This document shows, in pieces, positions 34,910 to 47,532 of a DNA stretch of 64,000 nucleotides. Both the position numbers and the translations under genes were made by a program. The stretch is taken from NCBI GenBank assembly GCA_019022495.1, contig JAFEKR010000062.1, positions 62,001-126,000 of the forward strand. Direction: 5' to 3'. The DNA comes from Epichloe hybrida (lineage: Eukaryota > Ascomycota > Sordariomycetes > Hypocreales > Clavicipitaceae). The notes beneath the pieces are model-generated. The model saw only the letters and a program-made list of their open reading frames with translations, was not told the DNA's origin and made no database searches. Position 1 is the first letter of the stretch, and the number at the start of each line of letters is the position of its first letter.

Positions 34910-36875
34910 CACCGACCACCGAGAGTGCCATTGGTAAGCCCATTCACGGACCATGTACCGCTTGTGTGCTCGTCTTCTTCAAATGATATTAATATATTTC
35001 AAATCTTAGCTGCCTCCGAGGCCATGGCCCAGGCCCCAATCGTCAAAACCCCTAAGCCTGGAATTTTGGTTGTGACCCTTCACGAGGGCCAAGGTTTCTC
35101 GCTACCCGAGTCGCATCGAAATGCCTTCACCTCGCAGCATCAAGGCTCACTTTCAACGAGCAATGCAGCATCCAGCGTAGCTGGATCGGTGCGGCCTTCA
35201 TCTTCACAACGCGTTGTTGGTTCATTTGCCAACGGTTCTGGACGACCACACTCGTCAGCAGGCGGTTTTGGCGGCATCCCCACCAACCATGGGCGCATTT
35301 CCGGCAAATATATGCCTTATGCTTTGCTGGATTTTGACAAGGTCCAAGTTTTTGTCAATTCAGTAGATGGCAACCCGGAGAACCCCCTTTGGGCAGGTGG
35401 CAACACACAGTACAAGTTTGATGTGTCAAGAGTTACAGAACTTGTGATTCACCTCTATCTGCGAAACCCTGGCGCCGCCCCTGGGTCTGGTCGCAGTCAA
35501 GATATTTTTTTGGGTGTGGCCAGGATCAACCCGCGGTTCGAAGAGAGGCAACCTTTCGTCGAGGATCCCAAAGCCAGCAAGAAGGACAGAGAGAAGGCGG
35601 CGGCTGAGCATGCCCAACGCCAGAAAGGTGATGGCCATGGCGGTGTTGAGTGGGTGGATATTCAATTTGGTACGGGTAAAATCAAGGTCGGTGTGGAATA
35701 TGTCGAAACCCGCGCCGGTAAGCTCAAGATTGAAGACTTTGAGCTGCTCAAGGTTGTCGGCAAAGGCAGTTTTGGTAAGGTCATGCAAGTTCGCAAAAAA
35801 GACACCAATCGGATTTATGCTCTCAAGACCATCCGGAAGGCTCACATCATCTCCCGGTCTGAGGTTGCTCACACTCTAGCTGAACGGTCTGTGCTGGCGC
35901 AGATCAACAATCCCTTCATTGTACCTCTCAAATTCAGCTTTCAGTCTCCCGAGAAGCTCTATTTTGTCCTCGCCTTTGTCAATGGAGGAGAACTGTTCCA
36001 TCACTTGCAGAAAGAACACCGGTTTGACGTGAATAGAGCTAGATTCTACACGGCCGAGTTGTTGTGTGCTTTGGAATGCTTGCATGGCTTCAGCGTTATT
36101 TACCGCGATTTGAAGCCCGAGAACATCTTGCTAGATTACCAAGGCCACATTGCGTTGTGCGACTTTGGCCTTTGCAAGTTGGACATGAAGGACGAAGACC
36201 GAACCAATACATTCTGCGGCACCCCCGAGTACCTGGCGCCAGAGCTTCTGATGGGTAAGGGATACAACAAGACGGTCGACTGGTGGACGCTTGGCGTCCT
36301 GTTGTATGAGATGTTGACAGGCTTACCACCATTCTACGACGAGAACACGAACGAAATGTACCGCAAGATTTTGTCAGAGCCACTGCACTTTTCCGACGTG
36401 GTGCCCCCTGCTGCGAAGGATTTGCTCACCAAGCTCCTCAATCGCGACCCAGAGGAGCGTCTCGGTGCCAATGGCTCGGCAGAGATCAAGGCTCACCCCT
36501 TCTTCCATGCCATAGATTGGCGCAAGTTGCTGCAGCGCAAATACGAGCCGACATTTAAGCCCAGTGTGGTATGTTTGGACCCTCTGGACCCATGGCACAA
36601 ACTGAACTGCTGTTCATCCGCCTATTTGTAAAAGCAGTCCCTTATCAGCGTTACTAACAGATGTCCAGGTTGATGCTATGGATACCAATAATTTCGACAT
36701 AGACTTCACCAAGGAAGCGCCACAAGATTCTCTAGTTGATGGACCTTTGCTATCACAAACAATGCAGGATCAGTTCCAGGGATTCAGCTACAATCGTCCC
36801 ATTGCTGGACTTGGTGATGCTGGCGGTAGTGTCACGGATCCATCTTTTGTTGGGAGCATACAAGACCGACGATGA
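34882..36875 (+). CDS. sch9: AGC protein kinase, Sch9 type with C2 domain
   Basis: Three exons: 34882-34933, 35010-36568 and 36669-36875, total 605 residues. The N-terminal region has a C2-like domain (about 30-240; GILVVTLHEGQGF). The kinase domain begins near residue 258 with the glycine loop GKGSFGKV, has RDLKPENILLD and DFGLCKL, and an activation loop with TFCGTPEY near 417. The last exon carries an AGC C-tail hydrophobic motif FQGFSYN near 573. This layout (C2 plus AGC kinase) matches Sch9/SckA, a TORC1-regulated kinase controlling growth, stress resistance and nutrient response; its N-terminal length is on the short side. The start codon overlaps an upstream ORF. Introns are canonical (GTAAGC...CTTAG, GTATGT...CCAG). 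Confidence 0.92.
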
Positions 36876-37928
36876 GTAACGTTGCAATGTCGCACGAGGC
36901 GTAGGGAAATTGAGATGACGACCCAGGGTCAAGATAAGTCGCTTTGTCGTATTCCTCTGCATACGACTGAACTGGAAAGGGGGTGCGATGACTGGCGTTG
37001 CAGACGGCCATTTGAAACAAAGGACTTTAGCAAACATACACACGGAGTTTGGTAGGCAGGTAGCAATATGGGTATAGTCTGGTTTTTAGAGCAAGAAATG
37101 GGTGATGGTCACAATACCTTGAAAACCCTTTGCCGTTCACATGAATCATCTAGACACTCTCGTTTTTGATACTGTTTTATGTTTTTGCCAATGACGGGGT
37201 TTGCAGGGACCATGAAAATTGCCTGTTACAGCGGATTGTCAAAGATACCTAGGTAGAATACCAGTACTTTACTTGACATGACTTAACAAAAGCAATACCG
37301 GAGACGAGATGCCACCATGGCCATGGCAAACGAAATGATACATGTACGGATTACGTGCCATGTGAACCTTGCTAAGAGCCCGACCCACATCATTGCTTAA
37401 GCCTTGGCTCCTGCCCCTCCACAGAGAGCCTGGCTGAATTATTAATTAGATCCCCTCTTTTTCTGGCGAGTATTTACATACGCACATCAATTGCGACACT
37501 TCCATTCCCCCCCCCCCCCGAAAAACTCGACCGATATTCTCCGTTGAACGTCGAATCTAATAGTGACTGAGCAGCGCTACATACGTCTTCTATTCCCTCT
37601 ATTTCTGAGCTGCCGATCACTTCGCCGCACCGACCGTAAGTTCCGCAAAATCCAGATCCGGCTCCTGCTTGTTTGTATTATTAGCTCCCCCCCTCCATCA
37701 GAACTCGCATACGTCACGGCTCAGATTGGCCCGTTCTATTCGTATGTAGGTGGGCTACGTTCCCTTATTACCGTTTCCTACCATTCCACCTGGGCACTTG
37801 TTGATTCGCACCGTAATCCATCTTGAGCTTTTGAACAATCAGTTAACAATAGCCCTCGTCATTTGCCTTCAGAACGCCGCTTGCCTTTCTTCTTGTCCAC
37901 AACTTTTGCATCCGCACAATCTATCACC
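36876..37928. other. Spacer and 5' leader of glucose-6-phosphate isomerase gene
   Basis: Contains a palindrome half (GTACGGATTAC, 37344-37354), a C-run near 37507-37519, a pyrimidine-rich leader and a probable 5' UTR intron from 37636 (GTAAGT) to 37872 (CTTCAG). No gene is seen. Confidence 0.45.
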
Positions 37929-39845
<1,917 letters not shown>

Positions 39846-42800
39846 TAAGCCCAAACACTTTTCTGATGATAACAATGGAATGGGAACTGGGAGCTTATGC
39901 TCAATCGAGTGGTATGAAGTGATTCAATGAAGAAGGGAAAGAAAGCAAGGACAAATCACCAAGTAGTCCAGGCAGTGAATATGGCTTCGTTAGCACATGG
40001 GCATTCATGATAGCCTATGGTTGCAGTCGAGGGACTCGGACCGAGTCCGTGGCAGATGGGGCACGTGAAGCATTCAGATACACACCCGTGCTCCGCAAAA
40101 GTCGAAAAGCGCTTCAATTCGCCACAGTGGCCCGAGATTCCTTCCCATATGGTCTATAGCAATTTTTTCTTCAGTCTTAGCTCTTGAGCAAATATGCAGC
40201 GTGCATTTGGAATGCCATACCAACAACCCGATTGCAACAGCCATGTCAAGGATCGGCCTCGGAACACGTGCTTTGATTATTGTAGGAGTGACAGCGAAAC
40301 CAACAAGCATGGTTGTCACTGTAGGGGCGGCCCGAGGTTCCGCCTCGGAAGATGTCGGCCGGAAATGGGGGGCTCGAATCAGTTCTCATGCACTGTCAAG
40401 ACTGTGTGTGTTGTTCATGGAGGGAGGGGGGGGAATGGACCGATCTTGTGTATGTGAGAGGAGGTGGCTTGGCTTGTGCATGCATGATGCGGGTGGTGCA
40501 TTGGCGGTGACTAATGACATTCATTGTCTGGAGGCTGGCCATTGGGCAGGAGGGGTTTGAAGTCTGATCGTGTTGATTAATTTGATTAATGTGATGAATG
40601 CGTGGTTTTGGGTGTATAGGAGCTGAGGCTGAGGCAATAGTGCGTTTTCTTTTTTCTTTTTTTTCTTTGCTTTTTTTTTTCTGTGCGAAATTTCACAGGG
40701 AGCAAGGAAGGGTTGTGTCCGTCACTGATTGGTGTGTGGGTCGTGAAGAACTGCCTCTGGTGAAAGGTGTCTGCGGGGTAATTAATTCTTCACGAAAACC
40801 CGGCCCTACTCCGTAAACTACTCCGTACATACATACGGAGTACTCCGTAATACGTATGCATGTTTCCTGGCCGTGCAACAAACTTTCTCGAACGGTTCTG
40901 CGAACTCTTCGTGTCCGCCCAGGGAGTGACGAACGCCCCTTTGACAACTCGATCGATCGTCAAGTGGACCAAGGCGTCAGTCACCCGCCGCCGTCATTGA
41001 CGATTTGTTGGTCCAATTTTCAAATCACCTGGTGTGCGTCTTTGCAGCTGCACAGACACATGTACACCTACACCACGTTCTTGGGATCGCACAGATCCAG
41101 ACGATGCATCGCCATGGTGAATCGAGATTTTTTTCCTAATCGAGAGGTCTGGCCGGATGGCATTCCCTGCCACGTCACGTTCTCCCGTTTGGATATTGAG
41201 CAGATGTTTGAGCAGAGGTGGTCGGTCCATCACGCTTTCTTTGCTCCAAGGGGCATTTCGCGACATCGAAATTACTCATGCCTGCAACATCTACCGAATT
41301 AGATCCTGTGCCTATTTTACATATGTACTCTCGCTGCGGTTTGTCCCACGATACTGCATGCAACAAGTGGCTGTTTGTCACAAAAGCTTGTCCGTTCTGC
41401 GTTGTCTTTTCAGTCTGGTGTTGGTGTTGACGAGCTGCCGTTGTCTTTTTCGCGGGGTTTCTGGTCAAGGAGGCTTCAGCTCTGCATCGGCACCAGCATC
41501 ATGAACGAACGAAATTCTTCCCGCGACGGAGAAATTGTTCCCGTGAAGCTCACCTCTCTCTCACACAACTGACACCGACGGTCTGACGACATTCAATTGA
41601 AGAATCACCCACCAGAGGGTCAGTCACACTACGTATGTACGGCAGCCATCGCCATCTCTGGTTCCTCCGGACCAATCAATATTTATGAAACATACGCTAT
41701 TGCAGCTCTGGGCCATTTGCACCTCCTACGTCATCGTCAATCTCGTACCCTCTACGTACTCCGTACCCTGTTGACCCCAGCGAAATGCTCCCCCCTCCTC
41801 CACCTTCACTCTGGAATGTTATTTGGAGGTGGAGGAGTGAACCCATGCATACTGATGCCACCCAACGTGGTGTCGTGGGTTCGAAACTTGGCCTCATTGA
41901 TGTCACACCGGTACCACAACGGTTTTCGCAGTCCCCTGTCCAGTTGCTCTTTCATGGGTATGACACGAAGTGAAATTTGAAACACACTGCTCATGGCGAC
42001 TTGACTGCGCTGTTATCGCTATTTCCCCTCGCTCGTGTCACCGGCATTAGTGATTCTGTGAAAGCATCGCTGGCAATCAATTGCCCTACCACTTGTACGT
42101 CCGAGCCAACTTGGCCCGGCATGTCATACTGGGGATTGCTTCTGGCCACCTGAGGGAGAAGATACAATATTGATAACGACTTCACAAAAAAAGGTGGTGT
42201 TACGGTGGAACTTGTCCTCATCCTTGTTGCCTTTGTTGACCGTTCTCGCATACCACTGGCTGGTTGGGACGCTGCTGGCGCCATCTCGGTCACTGTCTCG
42301 AAACACGTCTTGGATGCACATGCGGCTGTACATATATGTTTGATAGGTGGCCGGCCGCAAGTGCTGTCAGCACCCGGAAGCCATGTATTACCCCTGTAAA
42401 AGCCGCAGTTGTGCGCATTTGTGCCAGACTTTTACTAGTGTTTTGCTGATCTGCTCGGCCCTTTGCAGAGGGGTGGGAACTCGGACGCATGGACTACAAT
42501 GTTGGCCCTGTAACCAAAAGAACAGAGGATATTATGTATTATCTGTTGACAAAGACGGCGAAGTCCACGATGGCATCAGCATCCAGTCGTCGAGTCGCAG
42601 AGCGCCGAGGGAGGCTAGCCCGGGGATGTCTCCTCACGGCCATAACGAGTCGTGGCCACACGTTCTCGCCCTGGTTAAAAGCAATGCGCGACAACTGCTG
42701 ACCGAATGCCAGCAGAATCCCCGTCTGCATGTAGTCAAGTGGCTTTTTATGGTCGAGAAGAGTCTACCGTATGTACGGACTAATATCAGCACTCTCATCA

Positions 42801-43653
42801 GGTGTCATCAGGTGGACAAGAAGAATGTCACGATGCGTTCTGGCCAAGGCTGGCTGATGGGTTGCCCATTCCCGCCATCTCGCACTGCGATGTGTGCCAT
42901 CTACCCCGCCAGCCCCGCCAGCCCCGCCAGCCCCACTTGCCATGTTCTAACTTCTGACTCTGCCGCCGCCTCCTTTACGTCTCAGCCAAGCATAATACGG
43001 CCGGGTTACGGCACCTGCAGGTAAAAATGAAAGTGCCCACTGAAGGCGCCGGGCGAATGCAAATAAATGCTCAGCGACAAATGCAGCAGGTGCGGCATGT
43101 GCAAGTACGTCCGTACCTCCCGCCGCCATCATGAAAGAGTACGTAAGTTGCTGCGCGTTTACGGACTATGTACATACGGAGTACTCCATAATAATAACAT
43201 CGTCATCACTTGCCCCTCTTCTTGCAATCGCTCCTCCCCCTAATATAGCCTCTTCGCAGCTGCCCCACTAGCACCATCTAGCACCATCCCTGATGCCTCA
43301 ATGCGCTTCCCTTCCTCAACTGTGCAGACCGTTCCGTCATCGTCCCTGGACTTTCCGTCGCCAAGTTTGCCTCATATTTATTTAAACTCTCCCCAGTCCC
43401 TCTCGTACCGTCCGATTCTCTCTCTCCATTTCCATCCCTTTCAATACCGTCACCGTTTTTCACTACAATCTCTTCATTTTGCCCAATCCGGCGTTGGTCA
43501 TCTATCCCACGCCTGTTTTCTCACTGAGCTGTTCTTGATCAGTCTGAACTTCTGCTCTGCTGCATCTCATCCTACAATCCGGGAACGCTCCGTCTCGTTA
43601 CCTACGGACGTCCACCTTAATAACCTATCTGAGCAAATCAACCGAACTTCACG
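39846..43653. other. Long spacer between isomerase and mannitol dehydrogenase genes
   Basis: Nearly 3.8 kb with no supported gene. It carries the best palindrome cluster (40807-40850), more units at 41755-41767 and 43175-43190, a GCCAGCCCC array at 42905-42936, a T-run near 40671-40679, and a CT-rich leader just before the next gene. The longest open frames (for example 42347-43024) start without ATG and look random. Confidence 0.5.
40807..40850. repeat. Palindrome cluster with perfect TACGGAGTACTCCGTA
   Basis: Four units in 44 bases: TACTCCGTA at 40808, ACTCCGTA at 40820 and the perfect 16-nt inverted repeat at 40834-40849. This is the densest example in the window. Confidence 0.9.
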
Positions 43654-44990
43654 ATGGCTCCCAGTACAAAAAAGGCTGTCCATTTTGGCGCCGGCAATAT
43701 CGGTACGTAATACCCGCTGCGCAGAGACAGTTGCGCCAGCTATGTGCACGCTCGCCAATCCTTGTTCGTCTGATTATCTAGACGCAAGACTTGGCTGCTG
43801 CTGCTGGCAAGGCAAACTTTTGTGTAGTTACTTACTCTTCTTTTCCAGGTCGTGGATTTGTTGCCTGCTTCCTCCACAACTCTGGGTACGAGGTTGTATT
43901 CGCCGATGTCGTTGATTCTCTCATTGACAAGATCAATGCGGCACCCTCATACAAGGTCATCGAGGTTGGAACTGAGGGCACTACTGAGAATACGATTACC
44001 AACTACCGCGCCATCAACTCCAAGACTCACGAGGAGGATTTGATCAAGGAGATTGCCACCGCTGAAGTTGTCACCTGCTCTGTCGGCCCTAACATCCTCA
44101 AGTTCATCGCTCCAGTCATCGCCAAGGGTATTGACCGCCGGTCCAGCGATGAGGCTCCTCTTCATGTTATTGCATGCGAAAACGCAATCGGTGCCACCGA
44201 CACACTTGCTCAACATATTAAAGAACCCAGAAATACAGCACCTGAGCGCCTAGAAGACCATCACCTGCGAGCTCGCTACGCCAATTCGGCTATTGACCGC
44301 ATTGTACCAGCTCAAGATCCAAATGCTGGGCTCGATGTCACTCTTGAGAAATTCTTCGAGTGGGTCGTGGAAAAGACTCCCTTCGAAGACGTTGGTATCC
44401 CTCCCATCGAAGGAATTCAATGGGTTGACAACCTTGCTCCCTTTATTGAGCGCAAGCTGTTCACTGTCAATACTGGCCACGCCACTGCGGCCTACCATGG
44501 TTATAACCGAAGAAAGCGCACCGTCTACGATGCCCTCCAAGACAAGGATATCATGTCAGAAGTTCGTGGCGCGCTTATGGAGACCAAGAAGCTCATTGTC
44601 ACCAAGCACGAATTTGAGGAGGACGACCAAACTGCCTATGTCGAGGAGATCATCAAGCGAATCGGCAACCCTCACTTGGAAGATGCCGTGGAGCGTGTTG
44701 GCCGCGCCCCACTGAGAAAGCTTTCCCGCAAGGAGCGCTTCATCGGCCCGGCTGCTGAGCTTGCTGAAATGGGTCAGTCCATTAAGTACCTTCTTGATGC
44801 TATCGAAATGTGCTTCCGTTTCCAGAATGTTGAAGAGGACGAAGAATCCAAAGAGTTGGCCAAGATCATGTCTCAGAATTCGGCTGAGGAAATCGTCAGC
44901 AAGGTCTGCGGCATTCAGACTAGCGAAAAGATCCATCCTCAGTTGATTCAGGTTGTCCAGCGCGTCCTTGACGACAGTCGCGAAGATTGA
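43654..44990 (+). CDS. mpdA: Mannitol-1-phosphate 5-dehydrogenase
   Basis: Two exons: 43654-43702 and 43849-44990, joined by a 146-bp intron (GTACGT...TTCCAG), 396 residues in total. The N-terminus has the NAD-binding motif FGAGNIGRGF, split by the intron. Internal signatures of the polyol-specific long-chain dehydrogenase family are present ([21 protein letters not shown]). The enzyme reduces fructose-6-phosphate to mannitol-1-phosphate with NADH, the entry step of mannitol synthesis in filamentous fungi, in the cytosol. Length and motifs match the family. The neighbour upstream makes its substrate. Confidence 0.96.
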
Positions 44991-45761
44991 CTGGATGGCC
45001 GAAGTGATGAACGAAAGCTTGGAGCCAAAATTTGATGGCCAAGCAAACGAGATACGAAATGCATGTGATACCTGGCTTGACTACTGGTTTTCTATTTGCC
45101 GATGAGCATGGCGCTTTGGAAGGTTTTGGAGTTTATGAGCTATTATTCGCTTGGCTTGGTCCAACAGTCCTAGGACTGGGTTTGCGGTCGGCACGGACAG
45201 CATATATATAGAATGATTTAGATTAACTAAGCAAAATTCTTTGAAATTCCAAATAACGCGTCGCATTTCGGTCATTGTGATGCTAGTCACTCACAAGAAG
45301 ATAGATGCATGTTCCGACACGAGTCGAGGGTTTTTTAGGCCGAGCTCGACATCAATGCGGTTGCGCGTCGTGTGCGTGTCGACGGCAAAACGGCAGGAAC
45401 ATTCTGTGTCAGATGAGTTGCATTGAATTGCCACCGCACAAGACGTATGTACGTCCCTTCCTGATTATGAACCATTGTTTCTTTTGCTTTTTTTTTTCAA
45501 GTAGGAAAGAAACTAATCATGGAATCATTCCTGCCAGCTGGCATGCAGACAACCTGACTGGACAAGCTCTGGCTGTGGAATGCTCAAGGCCAGCTCAGTG
45601 TCTTGGATCGTGTCGGCTGCTTTGTTCCAAAGACAAAGCATTCCTCACAGTACAGAGAAGGCGAGAATATAGTCCCAACCAGGGCCGGATTTTGGCCTCA
45701 TCTCGTGCTCCTCCAACGTGTCACCTGCATCCGCACCCATCCGCACCCTGCTCGCTCCAGA
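44991..45761. other. Spacer between mannitol dehydrogenase and DUF4419 genes
   Basis: About 770 bases with no gene. Includes a short TATATATA element near 45200-45208 and a T-run near 45490-45498. Confidence 0.5.
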
Positions 45762-47021
45762 ATGAGGCCGACACTGGTTTACTTGCTGGGGCTGCCAACA
45801 GCTGCACGATGCAGCATTACAATTCCGGTTAGCAATGTTGAGCCGCTACCTCTGGAAACTTCGGATCAAGTGTCGTCTGCAGGCGAACTGTTCCGCCAGA
45901 GCTGTCCAGAAGAAGTTGCCAACAAGAACCCGTACAGGGCCAGACTCCTACTATCATCTTACTCCGAATTGGATGCACCCGATCAACGGGTTCTCGACAA
46001 CGTATATCCATCATCTGATAGTTTTGTGCGCGGATCCATCGTCGCGTGGGCAAACCACCAGAGCCTCGTTCTCCGGCCAGATGTACTATGGTTCGAGATC
46101 CTCGCTCAGCTGAACTTCTACATGACGAAAAATGCGGAATCCATCCGACAATTATTTGTCAACTCTGAGGGGAAAGAACAGATCACAGTCCACGAAATCA
46201 CCTGGAAGAGCGTGATTGCGGCGTTCGGGAAAGAAATTCAGAGGCGTGTCAAGACAGACTGGTTGCTGGGCTGGGTCGCGCCAGGATTTAGCACGAGTAC
46301 GCAAAACGACAACATGACGGCGACAGTTTTGATGATGGGGCTCATGCAGCACTACTTTGAGTTTTCTGGAGGCATCATTTGCGGAATTCCGTCTGTGACT
46401 TTGCTAGGAACAAGAGATGACTGGGTGAAATTATATGCGAAGCTGGATCGTTTAAAGGAATGGGGTACTGAGCCGGCGCAGTATGCCAACAACCTCAAGC
46501 CCATCCTCAGTCGTTTCGTGCAGACGTGGGACGAACCAGACAGTCCGGCCATCAAATCATTCTGGGAACAGATTGTTCGAGCAAAGAAACGCTCTTCGTG
46601 CGGAGGGCCGACGGAGTACGACATATCCGGATGGATTACGGGCTTCATGCACTGGCGGGAGGATGGAAGACTGAGAGACGCACATGGTACGATGGCAGGA
46701 GAAGATGATGCGAAGCTGGATGGTGTTTCTTATACGCGTGTCGGCGTCGACAACATCCCAGTGGGATATGCCAAAGCCCCATTGAAGATGCTCGACTTTC
46801 CCAAGCCGGGCACGAACACGATGGCATACGTCCTGGCAGGCAACGTCGGCATAAGACGGACGAAGAATGGAACGAAGGGTGTTTTGGCAGAGCCGCTCAA
46901 TTCCTGGTTCCTGTATGGACCTGTGAAATCAAATTTCACTACGGGTCCCGAGTATGGGAACTTCACGGACATGGAGAGTCTTGTGAAACCCTTGGGGATG
47001 TGGTGCCCTGCTGCTGAGTAG
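45762..47021 (+). CDS. Secreted DUF4419-family protein
   Basis: Single exon, 419 residues, starting at ATG 45762. The first 20 or so residues form a short hydrophobic leader (LVYLLGLPTAARC), consistent with a signal peptide. The rest matches the DUF4419 family, common in fungi and of unknown function: RGSIVAWANHQSLVLRPDVLWFEILAQLNFYM, an FxxDWLLGWVAPGFSTSTQNDN segment and SGWITGFMHWR. Most of these proteins are cytosolic in appearance, so the leader is worth noting. The family has no proven activity. The C-terminus has several N-x-T sites (SNFTTGPEYGNFT), in line with secretion. Confidence 0.8.
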   Translation: MRPTLVYLLGLPTAARCSITIPVSNVEPLPLETSDQVSSAGELFRQSCPEEVANKNPYRARLLLSSYSELDAPDQRVLDNVYPSSDSFVRGSIVAWANHQSLVLRPDVLWFEILAQLNFYMTKNAESIRQLFVNSEGKEQITVHEITWKSVIAAFGKEIQRRVKTDWLLGWVAPGFSTSTQNDNMTATVLMMGLMQHYFEFSGGIICGIPSVTLLGTRDDWVKLYAKLDRLKEWGTEPAQYANNLKPILSRFVQTWDEPDSPAIKSFWEQIVRAKKRSSCGGPTEYDISGWITGFMHWREDGRLRDAHGTMAGEDDAKLDGVSYTRVGVDNIPVGYAKAPLKMLDFPKPGTNTMAYVLAGNVGIRRTKNGTKGVLAEPLNSWFLYGPVKSNFTTGPEYGNFTDMESLVKPLGMWCPAAE

Positions 47022-47495
47022 ATGCCGATACAGACTTGTACGATACATACGTTGAGATGGGAGACATAGTCAGATAGGAAAACAAGCACCTTTTTTTTCA
47101 GTAGACGAGATGTTGTTAGATGCCAGCAAGTCGTTGCGTTGCCTCCGATTCCGGAGCAATGGATCCTGGTGTTTTGTTCGAAGAATGCGAGGATGCACTC
47201 TAACGGTCTAACCCCGTCTCTCTTTTTTTTTGGTGGAGTGGGGGGTGTTTCTCTCAACTACTAGTCCGAGTCCGACGGCAACCCGCCGCCCTGGAGCTTG
47301 AGCTTGAGCTCGTGACCTCGTCCGACTGCTGCCCAAGCAATCATATCATTAATGGTGTTTTGAAAACCTGAATTGGTTGGTCAGTGAGTCTCTACGCTCT
47401 ATTGCCGCCGAAGCTCCCGAAGCATACATGCACATTACCCAGTAAACAATAATCGTGACCGACCGACCGACCGACCGACCGACCGCGATGCCACC
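47022..47495. other. Spacer upstream of augmin subunit gene
   Basis: Contains a T-run at 47222-47230, a GAGCTT repeat near 47295-47311 and the (GACC)n array. No gene is seen. Confidence 0.5.
47457..47484. repeat. (GACC)n microsatellite in 5' leader
   Basis: Seven copies of GACC end 11 bases before the start codon at 47496, and 3 bases before the upstream ATG at 47488. Confidence 0.92.
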
Positions 47496-47532
47496 ATGGC
47501 AACAGTCCAACCTCGGACGCGTCCTCGAGTAA
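47488..47532 (+). promoter_or_regulatory. Overlapping upstream ORF on augmin subunit mRNA
   Basis: A 14-codon ORF starts 8 nt before the main ATG and ends at 47532, out of frame with it. The main ATG has a near-perfect Kozak context (CCACCATGG), while the upstream ATG context is weaker, so leaky scanning would probably allow some main-frame synthesis. Confidence 0.55.

Noticed and set aside
42347..43024. Open frame of 225 codons in the isomerase-dehydrogenase spacer
   Set aside because: It starts at GTG, has random composition, overlaps a GCCAGCCCC array and shows no known motif.
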